A stretch of DNA of 64,000 nucleotides from Nematostella vectensis. Taxonomy: Eukaryota; Cnidaria; Anthozoa; Actiniaria; Edwardsiidae. Below are positions 46,401 through 58,600 of the stretch, piece after piece (positions within the stretch are counted from its first letter, which is position 1; the number at the start of each line of letters is the position of its first letter). The stretch lies in the NCBI RefSeq assembly GCF_932526225.1, contig NC_064036.1, positions 868,001 through 932,000 on the forward strand, read 5' to 3'. A program made the position numbers and the translations under genes. The notes under the pieces were generated by a model. The model had not been told where the DNA came from. It was given only the letters and a program-made list of their open reading frames with translations, and ran no database searches.

Positions 46401-49400
46401 TAATTGTTTACAAGCAATTTGAGTGGCAAGTCATAATATCTATGGAAGTTGTTGTGATAAACATGCTGATACCTGATCTAAAATCATTTTGTCTGATTAA
46501 TGTCAGTAGATCAAATTCAGAATCCATCTCAATCATTTTGAAATAAATTTCATCCTCGACACATTGTTTCTGTTTCTGAAGACAGAGTGATAATTTTCCA
46601 AAGTACAATTGGGATTCCACCAAAAACATCACACAGTAACAAACTGAATTTTGCCATTTGTATCCCCATTAAACATAAATATGAGTTCAGTCTGGCAAAC
46701 AAAAAAAATTTTTTTTTAATTTGTTATATTAGAATTGCCTAGCCCAAAAACCTTTTAATTCACATTATCTTTGATTAACCTAAGTGTTGCTAGGATATAG
46801 TAATCTCAGTGTCTGCCACCGGTCATAAAACAGCAAAAACAAAAACAAAACTGTAAGGCATGAAGGTATTTACTGTGCCCAAAAGAATCTGACTCAGCAA
46901 CACAGAAGACATTTTCTCAATTTCATAGGGGGATATTGGTTGATACATACCTTTGTGGTAAGGGACTTCAACACGTAAGTTAGCCTGAAAAAAATGAACA
47001 TTGACAGCTAAAGTCTACAAACAGTAGCTATATACACAAGCTAATTATGGAATAGGAAACATTTCTCTCCCACATTTAACAAACTTTTGCAATAGCTTAC
47101 AAACATTTGCTTGAATGACTAATTAGTTTAAATTATAAAGTGTGTGTACATAACAGCTTCATACACATTGTTTCTAAGAAGTTTATTTTTGGCTTAAAGG
47201 AACTGAGGAATGGTGCAATATCATTTTTTCAGAAGAATTTAATTTTACATGAATCTGATAAATTCTTGAATACTACATATAGTTAAATTATTACCAATTG
47301 ATTTTGAAGTCTCGGTGGTGAAGTTTTGTCGCATGCATGGGACACCTTGTGTTTTTATTGAATTCAGCTTTTACCATTGAACTCAACAAAGCATCTTGCT
47401 TTGTTTAAGGCGATCAGAGTGTGTGTGAAAAAAAAAACCCACAGGTTTGTACCTTATATATCGAAGGCTCATTTCTGTCTGTCTTCTTCTTTTTTGAAAC
47501 CTCTGCTTCCTTATTCTTCATCTTCCGTGTCCAGTTATCAGGAAGTTCACTTTCCAGGTTGAGTAATTTGTCAAAGTCATTTGAACAGATAGGATTGTAA
47601 GAGACATAAGGTTGGGGTTCATGTCGCAGAGTCCCATGGACTGAAGGACAACCTAAAACACACACAAAAAAGAAAAATATTATCAGGCAAAACCTTTCCA
47701 CCTATTATTGAATAATATTTAGTAATTATATCATTAAAATGCTAAGTTTATCAACTCATCTCTCTATATAATCCTTTGAACTGTTTTAGTGTCCGTAAAA
47801 AGTTACTGAAACAGTGAAACTGCTCTGTTTACACAGAGGCATTACATAACGCTTCAATGGTGTGTTGAAATAGTTCCCCCTTAATTAAAGAAAGTCTGTA
47901 ATGACAGATATATTTTCAGGTAGTGGAGAAAAATAAATGGCAGAACATTTCTTTAAGTACCTACAAGAACTGCTGTAGAAATAGAAATTAAATTAGCTGC
48001 CTGGAAAGCCTTGATAACAATCGTTTAAGAAGTCATACCAATATAAGTGAGGTAGATCGCTACATTAGTATTGTGAAACTACAGTTGTCATCATTACGTA
48101 TAAAAAGTCACTAAGTAGATGATTAATTAAAGATTATAAAGAAATTATGCACAAGAAGCATGTATTGATATAAAATATGACTATGCTGGTGGGTGCTACC
48201 TATGCATTTTCATCGATGCCAAGCAAACAACAAATCAAATGATTCACCTCCTCCAATGTGATAAGCTAAACCAGTAGTTTATATCCATTATGCACTAGTG
48301 ACCTTTCTAGCTGATAACACACTGTCTAAGGAAGGGGAGTTTGGTATGAGTAAGTGTTAATTTATTTACATTACACAAAAACAATCTTCTGACCTTTGCC
48401 AAAACTTTTCTATGTTTACATAAAGCTGCATGCATATCAGAGGAAAGGGGAAATCAAATAAGATGCATCATCCTAACCCAACCATGGTATTCTTCATGCT
48501 TTACAAAAACAGTAGGAGTTCAGCATTACACATTACCCTCATGAAATAATTTGAATAGTAGTGCTGATAATACTGGTGGAGTCAAATACTTTTTCCTGAC
48601 ACCATATAAACATCAGATCATCATTGTCAGGATTTTATTATGCCTTTGTGAAAGTGAGAAGATTTCATAACCTTGGAATAATATTTTTTTGGAACTTGTG
48701 GAATTGATGTTTTGTCTTCGAAAGGTTAAATGTATAAATGAGTCTGAATTTTCATCTGTGTAACAAAACAAGATAACTCTCGCTGACTCCCAACCAAAAC
48801 AAAACTAAAGAAATATGATAAATTTGATTAACTTTGCTAAATTGTAGGGCGGTAACATATCGTGTTTTAACATTGAGTATAAACTTGATTTTGATGTCAA
48901 AACAAAAGTTGAGGTGTGAAGTAAACCATTTGATAAAACTGCTAAAATGTTTCTTTGCTGAGCAAGTAAATAAATAAAACAGGAATTAATTAATAAATAT
49001 ATGGCTAATATAAACTATCTTACATTGTATTGACAAAAATAACTTCTTACACGACATTTATTTAGATATGGTTTAGAATAAATTTCACTCTTCAATGCTC
49101 AGCAAAAGCCAAGCCGTTCGAATGCTAGGCGTAGACAAGAATTGCCTAGAAAAAACGCAAGCTATAATATCAATCCCAGAATTCTGTAAAGAACAATTTG
49201 CTGTATTTACATAGCAATCACACAATACGTTTACTGATATAATAACTCTGTGGTTCTTCACTTTCCTTCTAAATCCTGAACATTTCCGCGAGAGAAATGA
49301 GTGTTGAACGATCAACGATATTGTGAAATAAGAGCCGCATTTCCAGGCACAAATAAAGCCTTGTGATAATCAGCTTTATCCGAAACAAACAACATCATCC

Positions 49401-49819
49401 CAATGCAATGGCTGCGAAAGCTAGTGAGCTAGAGATGTTGTAGTGTTGAAAACCTTATGAAAATCCATGGGAGCAAAGCCATCGCGACAGACACAGGAAA
49501 CGGGAATAAAATACGCTGAAGCGAACAATTCAAACACTATAATAGTACTTGAGAAAAACCATAATGTACCCCAATGCCTTAACCTTCAAGTATAGATGCT
49601 TGGTCACTGAAAAGCTACCACATTACACTGTATTCTATTTGCAAGCCAAGAACTAAGAAGTCGTTGAGATGTTCGAAGTAGCCTCGTCCCACAAATCGGT
49701 TACACACACAACAGTGTAATCGACTCACATATCTAGCCTTTTCTATCAAAGAAACTATTGTCAAATCATCAAACTCACTCACTTTTTGACTTCCTCAGGG
49801 GCCATGTATTGGTAGTCAT
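43431..49819 (-). CDS. Gene C: START-domain protein (273 aa, spliced)
   Basis: Exons on minus: 49819-49783 (ATG 49819), 47652-47453, 46984-46951, 46265-46157, 44776-44645, 43740-43431; total 822 nt with consistent phases. The START domain covers about residues 50-220 (LPDNWTRKMKN, then VEVPYHKAVKYMTDW, RKRKEWDKTFDVMDII, KTKELVMANVERKYISPRC, RHPMVPQVAKKGYVRAEAF). A polar C-terminal tail of about 65 residues is rich in Asp/Glu/Ser and ends in NDIVV, a possible PDZ-type terminus. START domains carry lipids such as phosphatidylcholine or sterols in the cytosol; the ligand cannot be read here. The small 34, 109 and 132-nt exons match the 37, 109 and 129-nt exons of genes A and B, so the three share ancestry. 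An in-frame ATG upstream at 50002 would add 61 residues; the shorter start is chosen conservatively. A candidate poly(A) signal is at 43067-43072. Confidence 0.75.
43744..44065. repeat. 29-bp minisatellite abutting a splice acceptor (gene C)
   Basis: About 11 copies of a 29-bp unit. On the minus strand it repeats GGACTTATGCTTGATCTTTT, the branch/pyrimidine region just before the TTGCAG acceptor of the last exon (43740). The units lack the AG. Confidence 0.93.
44937..45115. repeat. Dispersed repeat shared with 20035-20200
   Basis: Second copy of an unidentified element in the same orientation, located in the gene C intron between exons 44776-44645 and 46265-46157. Confidence 0.65.
45116..46150. 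other. Gene C intron
   Basis: AT-rich. Open frames at 45370-45900 overlap on both strands and have no recognisable content or splice support. Confidence 0.4.
47653..49782. other. Gene C first intron
   Basis: AT-rich, no repeats or coding sequence seen. Confidence 0.5.
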
Positions 49820-50159
49820 CCTGAAGAAAGAGCTATTTGACAAAGAGCTGCGGTTACGAGTACTCTCGAAACGACGAAAAAATAAATTATGCGTAAATTC
49901 AAATCCTGCAAAGACCTTCGGGTGACTCCACTGGCAGACACGCGGGGCTTGCTGTCGAGTCACGCAACGAGCGTGACCAGATGACGTTTTCACGTAGGGC
50001 ATAGTTAATCGATGAGGGCTTATGCTAAAAACAGCGATTGCCTTTACATCAATTTCCGATTGTAAAACGCTTTAAGTTGTAGTAAGGCCATTAAGAATTT
50101 ATGGCATGGAGGTGAGCCTGTGAAATTTCGCGAACTTAGAAAATGAGTTCGATAATCTT

Positions 50160-50223
50160 TTGAGCTATTGTATTATGTATTATTGTATTATGTATTATTG
50201 TATTATGTATTATTGTATTATGT
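50160..50223. repeat. 15-bp microsatellite-like repeat
   Basis: Four copies of TATTGTATTATGTAT. Confidence 0.95.
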
Positions 50224-52500
50224 TTGCGGGCGAGACCTTGAATGGAATGACTCTTTGTGGTTGTGTGGATTCAAAAATCGTTTATTATGCCTTAAAAATC
50301 TGTCAGCCGATACGGATATCATCGTATTGTGTTGAACAGCCAAAAACCTCGTCACTAGCGGAAATGTCTCGTGGCGTGATGTCTCTTTCAGACTTGGTGG
50401 CATCGACGCATTCAGATTTCTTTTTTATGCCGGGTGCTTACTCTTAGGGCCATAAAGGCTACTTTGTCTCAATGGAAAGCTCAACGCAAAAGCTAACAGG
50501 GCCACCGTATGGTTTATGGCAAAAAACAATAAAAATACTACAAGCATGGAAATCGCCACTAGAAGTGGGAGTAATGATACGAAAATAAGACAGTCGAGCA
50601 TAACGAGGGCACTTTAAGAAAATGCGCAAGCATGTATGCGAATATTGTAATTCCAGTCCAAATTTGGGAGTGCCCGGGAACCCATTCGGGAGTCTATGAC
50701 TGTATCAGGGAACCCCTGAGACCATACAAGGAGAGAGGGGGGATGTGGGGGCGTGTCCACGGCCTATACGCAATTTCCGTATCATACGTCATAACTGAAC
50801 AATTGGTTTGAGGTTTACAATTGGTTCCGTGCCCTTTTAATGTTTATTTGATAAGCTAATCGCATGATTACACCAAAGTTGCACCAACCCGCCTCATTAC
50901 ATGGGGCTTAGAAAGAATTATGACAGTTTTCTACATTCGATAACCTCGGTAGATATCTCGTAAACATCCCTGCACTACCCGTTTTAGTATACAAGAGTTG
51001 CGTGACTTTTTGCGTGCGACCTGCTGTCATAGTGATTTAGCTGTCCTTAAGTAAACGAGATAGTAAAAGCCATGCCAATATCGTGTTTGTTTTTCTTCCA
51101 CTTAAACCCGAAAATGGTAATTCATATGGGCAATTCGTGAAAGTCTGAGCATTGACAATTTCTTCGGGCGCTTGTTTATTGATCTTATCTAAAAACACTA
51201 TTAATTAGTCTTGGGCTGGTGTGTTGATAATGGTTCGATAAGACCACTATCAGTTGTGTTCTTGTATGACAACTTTCTTAGGCGATAACAAGTATATATT
51301 ATCATTTTTTCCTACAAAGAATTTGGGACATTGACTCAATTAATTGCAGGTGTATATTAATCATTAATTTTCATGCACTATGGTTAGAAACTGCGTCAAA
51401 GTCGAGATAGAATAATATTTATTAAAAATGTATGCGTTGGCGCGCCCATTTGGTATAAATCTATTTAAGGTTTAAAGCATTGTTGTGTTGAATCAATAAA
51501 AAGAACATATATCGCGTGCGAGAGGTCGTTATCGCACTGGTCGCGCTTATCACGTAGAGAGGCGCTTTGTCACTTCACATGCGTTGGATACTCCCAGGGG
51601 GGGGGGGGGGGGGGGGGCACATTTTTATCTATACCTAAGTGGAATCCGAGGTCAGAACAGATCAGAAAACGAAATTCTGTTGCTGTCCCTGTAAAACCTA
51701 CTTTCAAGCAAATCAAGCTTTATCTTTTTATTAATAATTTCACTGTCACACTCTATTGTACAGTGAAACATGTCCTCGCCGCGTCCGGTAACCAATAAGC
51801 CCATCTATATCTTGATAAGAGCAGCCCCTCTCCCACCAGAATTTCCTTGTTCTTCTTGTTTGTCTGGTAGAAAGGGGTCTATCCTGAAAATCTAGAAACA
51901 CGCATTAGTTTATACACGTACGCAAGAATGCTAATACAAGGCACATTACCGAATGCTACAGCAGTTTGAGATTCGACTGACTATTTCTGTACCTCGACCA
52001 TTACCTAGTATCTTTAAAGGGGACGGGGACGTTGCACTAGCCCCATGAAGGAAATGTCCGGTGCCTTCTATTGCTTCTACCTCTGACCGCCCTGCCCGCT
52101 TCCCTTTGTATTACTCATTGCGCACTTTGACCCGATTAACACGCTCCTACAACCCCAGCACCGTCATACGGGGTTGAAGATGCCATTTTCTTTTCCCACG
52201 ATGATCCGTCAACGCATGAATGTCATTGGCCATTTTGCGTGACCTGTTGAAAGGGTAAATTATGTGACGAAACACTACATAGCGTGCTAGCCAATATGTA
52301 CGGAATTTCCAAACATCTTTGACGAGCACGAAAGCCATTTATTTTTGTTGGGTAAATAGTGAATTAAAAAGGAAACCTGCCGCTCTTTTACTGTAAAAAA
52401 AAGAAGAATAGCCATCTTGACATTTTAACATCAGGGGCTAATACGTAGGTGGAAACTATTCCCACGTATTTGCCCCTGCCCGAAGGTTATCGATTGTATT
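50224..52500. other. Intergenic between gene C and the UBX gene
   Basis: The two genes are divergent (head to head) about 2.6 kb apart, so both promoters should lie here. A G run of about 22 bases sits at 51597-51618. No core promoter motif is convincing. Confidence 0.4.
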
Positions 52501-52623
52501 ATCGTTGAATATGATATGTTGTTTCGGTTGCTTGTTGTGCGCGTTGACGTATACCACGGGATACCTGTGCTATGGTTCCTAGTCTTCCTCTGGCCAAGCA
52601 CAATAACATTCAAGATTTCCACG

Positions 52624-55600
52624 ATGGCGTTGTTTGCCACTGCAAGGGATTGGATCATCCTCGGCGTTGTCGGCGCCATTATCGGTGGTTTATTCTGGTC
52701 CGGACTGAGCGTATTAACACTCAAGACAATACTCTTATGGGTGCTCATCAGCTTTGGGTTCTTAACTCTCCTGCTACATGCATTAGGCTCGCCGATGACC
52801 GGGCTGTTAGCGAAATTTTTAAAAGGGGAAGAGAAACCTAAAAAAACAAGTGAGTTTAATTCTGTTGCGCATTTTGTAACTGTAGTAAATTTGTTTGTGC
52901 TTGTATACTTCCCAGATATGTAATATATGGATACTGAAGTGTAATAATATTTTGTTTTGAGTGTTTGCTGTGTATAAGGTAATATATAGCGATATATAAA
53001 ACGTTCGATCGAGATTGATTGCCTACAGCAGCCATACACAAGGTGATGAAATTGAATTGAATTGGATTGGGAGACTACAAGCAGGCCATGAATCATACCC
53101 TCAGAATGAGCATTTATCGCTAAGTCTGACACATCAAAAATATTTTCTGTGAGTGGGCCTTCAGGAGATGATTAGTCCAAGCGTTCTAGTAAGGGGAGAT
53201 CTTCATTGGGGGGGGGGGGGGGGGGGGGCAATTATTACAAGAAAGGTGAACCAAATGGGGGCAAAAAGTTTAAAAAGAACACCATTTTGGCAAATGTGAA
53301 AGTATAAAATTCTGTTTGGTGTATGCTTGGTGTATTTTCTTGCAAAATACACAAAACATTACAATATCAAAGCACACAAATTGTGTAGCAAACAAATTGT
53401 TGTGCTGATACCGACAATTGAAAACTCCTAAAGGGAATATCTTAAAGGTTGAATGGTCAGTTGGCTGGGAATTTGCTCTTATGAACTCTATTGGTTTTTG
53501 AGTTGGTTTATAAGTTTTAAAATTCGAAAATTTACTTCCAGAAAAAGTGAAAAGGAACCAGGAGAGGTAATAACTTAGAATATAAATCATATGCCTTGTA
53601 AATGTTAAAAATTGGTTTATGCCGATATATAGGCTCGATTTCCAGCCATCCAGCCAGCCATGGCCTCATCTGCTCCACTAAAGACTTGATCATTAGTCAC
53701 ACACGCTTGTCTGGGACGTCACTTATGATATTTTGCAACTTCTTTGCATCTATTCGTGCTATAAATCACCCATAAACACTTGAAAAGGTAAACCAATACA
53801 TGAGGACGTGCAAAATCAGTATTTAAAAGCCCAACATAGCTCCCTAAAATGCGCAAAGTAAAAATTAAGTGCCAACTGATGTTAACAAGCACTCGCTGGC
53901 ACATCAAAATGTAAATAGAATATATAATATGCCTCCACAATCTTTGATAATTAGCTTTAAGGGGTGAAGTATTTTTTACCATCCCACTGAGGCTGGAAAA
54001 TATGAATCTTGCTTATCCTCACACACTTTCAAACTTTTTTATTTTTCTGCTGTCGCCTCATAGGTAAAGGGCTGTAAACGTCTCCCTCAGAAGCATGTAG
54101 GATAAACACACCCATTCTGTGTAAAAGACAATTCAAAGCCATTGACGGGGAATACAAAAAAAACTCTATATCAGAAAAATTTTATCACTGCTAATTCATT
54201 GAATTTTGGCTTTTCTGATTGGCTAAAATTTCAATCAAAGGACAAACAACCAGACCAATTTTCCAGCCGTTGATGGGGGCACCTATTGCGGGCTCACAGA
54301 AACAAGCTGAATATCAAGCCTAGCTGATATAATGATTTGCTCAAATTTCAGAATTCAGTAAAGAGGAATTAAAGAGAGAAAGAGAAATGCTGTTGAAGGA
54401 AAAGCAACGACTATTTGATGAAAAGGTGATATATGCTTAACAAAAAAATAGATTAAATATTTTATTGCCACTCGACCAATCAGTGCCCTCCATTTGAACC
54501 CCCTAAATCTCATAGTAGTTTTATTTACTAAAAGGTGTAAAACAGCGAGGGCATTAAACAATAGGGAATTAGTGGGAAATGTAGTAAGTAATAAGTGGTT
54601 ATCTATTTAGTGATTAGTATTCTCTAAGTTGCAACTTTGTTTTCCTAGAGGAAAAAAAATGAAATCAAAGTTGCAACTTAGGAAATAATAATCACTAAGT
54701 AGATGACTACTAATACATTACTAACTACAAAACTCACTGAAATGTCCCTGTAATTCAAAATCCTCAACTGCTTTACATCCCAGAAAAAAAAAGAAAGCAC
54801 AAACACAATGTTAATTGTGTAATATCAAAGTTATTCACAAATATTTCAACATAGTTCAGCGATGGAAGCAAAGAGATAACACCCGAAGACCTCGGTTTAT
54901 CCTTTTTTTTCTCGAGTCTGCAGACCGTTCTTTTTCGTGTTTTTGATGGGGGATTCGTTCCCACTTTATCTTTGCTTACTTTTTATCGCCGAATGTTTTT
55001 TTTTTAAACCGCTTGGTTTCTTTTCCGGGGATGGAAAAATCAAGCGCTCCTGCTTTGAGTCTGGCAGCTAAGACTAGAATTTAAACAGAATCTAGTTCTA
55101 TTCGCACACAACCAACCTGTCAGTATTGCCTACTAATGATGTTGAAAACTTGTTGACAACCATACAATGGCTTACGACAGTAAGGCATTTAGTGATGTTG
55201 ATTTACCAGTGACATCCAGTTTCAAAGCAAAATGTCTCGTGGCAGTGTTAATTTTCTTACCCTGGGTAGCAAAGGCTCTGAGTTCCGCGGCAAAAAATCG
55301 TTGGGGCTGCGTAGCTCTGAGCCTCTGGTACCCAGGGTAAAATTTTCCAAGAAAGTTAGATAATGTCAGCTCGTGTTCTATGGAATTTAGGATACTCATT
55401 AATTTTTGCCCTAATTCCCATAGAACACTCATGTCCTTTATCTAACCCTTACAAAGTATGTTACTATCTCTCCCTCATCCTTTCTTAAACACTCCAATAA
55501 TGTACTATAACAACCCTTATCATTTCTTAACCAATCCAATAATGTATAACAACATTTTATTAGTAGACTTCTGTCTGGAACCCTTGTGCCCTAGGGCTTA

Positions 55601-58600
55601 AAAGGCCCCAAATTAAATAATGCCACAAAAATATATATTACTAATTTGGATTCACCATTCATTCTCACAGAATCTTACATTCACTGAGGAAGTACTTAAC
55701 CCAAGAAGGGAAGCTAGGCTGCAAAAGAGAGAAGCTGAGCTCAACAGATTTTCAAAGTGGAAAGGGGGACACAGATTCAAGGTACATAATTAAAATAAGC
55801 TAGTTTTTTTTTGTCTGTCAGATGGGCTTTTAAGCCTCTATGTGAAAACATATTGTCTTAAATGGCCTTATATGATTTGAAAAGTACAGCTTTTTAATGT
55901 AATTTGGCAACCATACTTTTAAAATATTTAGATTGTATAAACTACAGATTTTTAACTAATAATATGAGATCACAAACAATTGCACTGTCAAATTTTTGCC
56001 TAAATAGGGGCATTCCTGGGTAATATTCAGGGTTTTTTTAACCAAAAAAAGCCCACAATTTGAAATTTAGAGTTTGCACTATGCCTCTTCTGCCACCATC
56101 ACATGCACATGCTCATAAATTGTAATAAGCTCTATTGAAGACTGAGGTGTGAAGTGACTGTGCACACCATCCTATGTCATCCTTACATCATTTTCATCTT
56201 AAATAGAATTGTCAATGCGGTCATCCCCATGAGGATGAGGTTGATGAGCCATTATTAGAGCAACTTGATCTGGCTGACTCTGCCTCTGAAGAAGAGGAGA
56301 CTGAAAAGACACAGGAGGTGAAGGCTGACATTGAGATTCCTTCAGCTAACACACTCAGGAAAAGGAGAAAAAAGCAAGTGGCATCATCTGCTCATACCAA
56401 GGTCAGGGTTGACACAGTCCCATGGCATACACTAGCTAGGGGTTGACACAGTCCCATGGCATACCCTAGCAAGGGGTTGACACAGTCCCATGGCATACAC
56501 TAGCTAGGGGTTGACACAGTCCCATGGCATACACTAGCTAGGGGTTGACACAGTCCCATGGCATACACTAGCAAGGGGTTGACACAGTCCCATGGCATAC
56601 ACTAGCTAGGGGTTGACACAGTCCCATGGCATACACTAGCTAGGGGTTGACACAGTCCCATGGCATACACTAGCTAGGGGTTGACACAGTCCCATGGCAT
56701 ACACTAGCTAGGGGTTGACGCAGTCCCATGGCATACACTAGCTAGGGGTTGACACAGTCCCATGACATACACTAGCTAGGGGTTGACACAGTCCCATGGC
56801 ATACACTAGCTAGGGGTTGACACAGTCCCATGGCATACACTAGCTAGGGGTTGACACAGTCCCATGGCATACACTAGCTAGGGGTTGACACAGTCCCATG
56901 GCATACACTAGCTAGGGGTTCATGGCATACCATAGCTAGGGGTTGACACAGTCCCATGGCATACACTAGCTAGGGGTTGACACAGTCCCATGGCATACAC
57001 TAGCTAGGGGTTGACACAGTCCCATGACATACACTAGCTAGGGGTTGACACAGTCCCATGGCATACACTAGCTAGGGGTTGACACAGTCCCATGGCATAC
57101 ACTAGCTAGGGGTTGACACAGTCCCATGGCATACACTAGCTAGGGGTTCATGGCACACACTAGCTAGGGGTTGACACAGTCCCATGGCATACACTAGCTA
57201 GGGGTTCATGGCATACCCTAGCTAGGGGTTGACACAGTCCCATGGCATACACTAGCTAGGGGTTGACACAGTCCCATGGCATACACTAGCTAGGGGTTGA
57301 CACAGTCCCATGGCATACACTAGCTAGGGGTTCATGGCATACCATAGCTAGGGGTTGACACAGTCCCATGGCATACCCTAGCTAGGGGTTGACACAGTCC
57401 CATGGCATACACTAGCTAGGGGTTCATGGCATACACTAGCTAGGGGTTGACACAGTCCCATGGCATACACTAGCTAGGGGTTGACGCAGTCCCATGACAT
57501 ACACTAGCTAGGGGTTGACACAGTCCCATGGCATACCATAGCTAGGGGTTGACATAGTCCCATGGCATACACTAGCTAGGGGTTGACACAGTCCCATGGC
57601 ATACACTAGCTAGGGGTTGACACAGTCCCATGACATACACTAGCTAGGGGTTCATGGCATACACTAGCTAGGGGTTGACACAGTCCCATGGCATACCCTA
57701 GCTAGGGATTGATGCAGTCCCATGGCATACACTAGCTAGGGGTTGACACAGTCCCATGGCATACACTAGCTAGGGTTGACACAGTCCCATGGCATACACT
57801 AGCTAGGGGTTGACGCAGTCCCATGACATACACTAGCTAGGGGTTGACGCAGTCCCATGGCATACACTAGCAAGGGGTTCATGGCATACCCTAGCTAGGG
57901 GTTGACACAGTCCCATGGCATGTCCACAGTCCCATGGTTCATGGCATACACTAGCTAGGGGTTCATGGCATACCCTAGCTAGGGGTTCATGGCATACACT
58001 AGCTAGGGGTTCATGGCATACCCTAGCTAGGGGTTCATGGCATACCCTAGCTAGGGGTTCATGGCATACCCTAGCTAGGGGTTCATGGCATACACTAGCT
58101 AGGGGTTGACACAGTCCCATGGCATACACTAGCAAGGGGTTGACACAGTCCCATGGCATACACTAGCTAGGGGTTCATGGCATACCCTAGCTAGGGGTTC
58201 ATGGCATACCCTAGCTAGGGGTTGACACAGTCCCATGGCATACCCTAGCTAGGGGTTGACACAGTCCCATGACATACACTAGCTAGGGGTTGACACAGTC
58301 CCATGGCATACGCTAGCTAGGGGTTGACGCAGTCCCATTGCATTCACTAGCTAGGGGTTCATGGCATACCCTAGCTAGGAGTTCATGGCATACACTAGCT
58401 AGGGGTTGACACAGTCCCATGGCATACACTAGCTAGGGGTTGACACAGTCCCATGGCATACACTAGCTAGGGGTTGACACAGTCCCATGGCATACACTAG
58501 CTAGGGGTTGACACAGTCCCATGGCATACACTAGCTAGGGGTTGACACAGTCCCATGGCATACACTAGCTGGGGGTTGACGCAGTCCCATGGCATACACT

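Noticed and set aside
52147..52338. 63-codon minus-strand frame upstream of the UBX gene
   Set aside because: No similarity that I recognise and no splice or promoter support.
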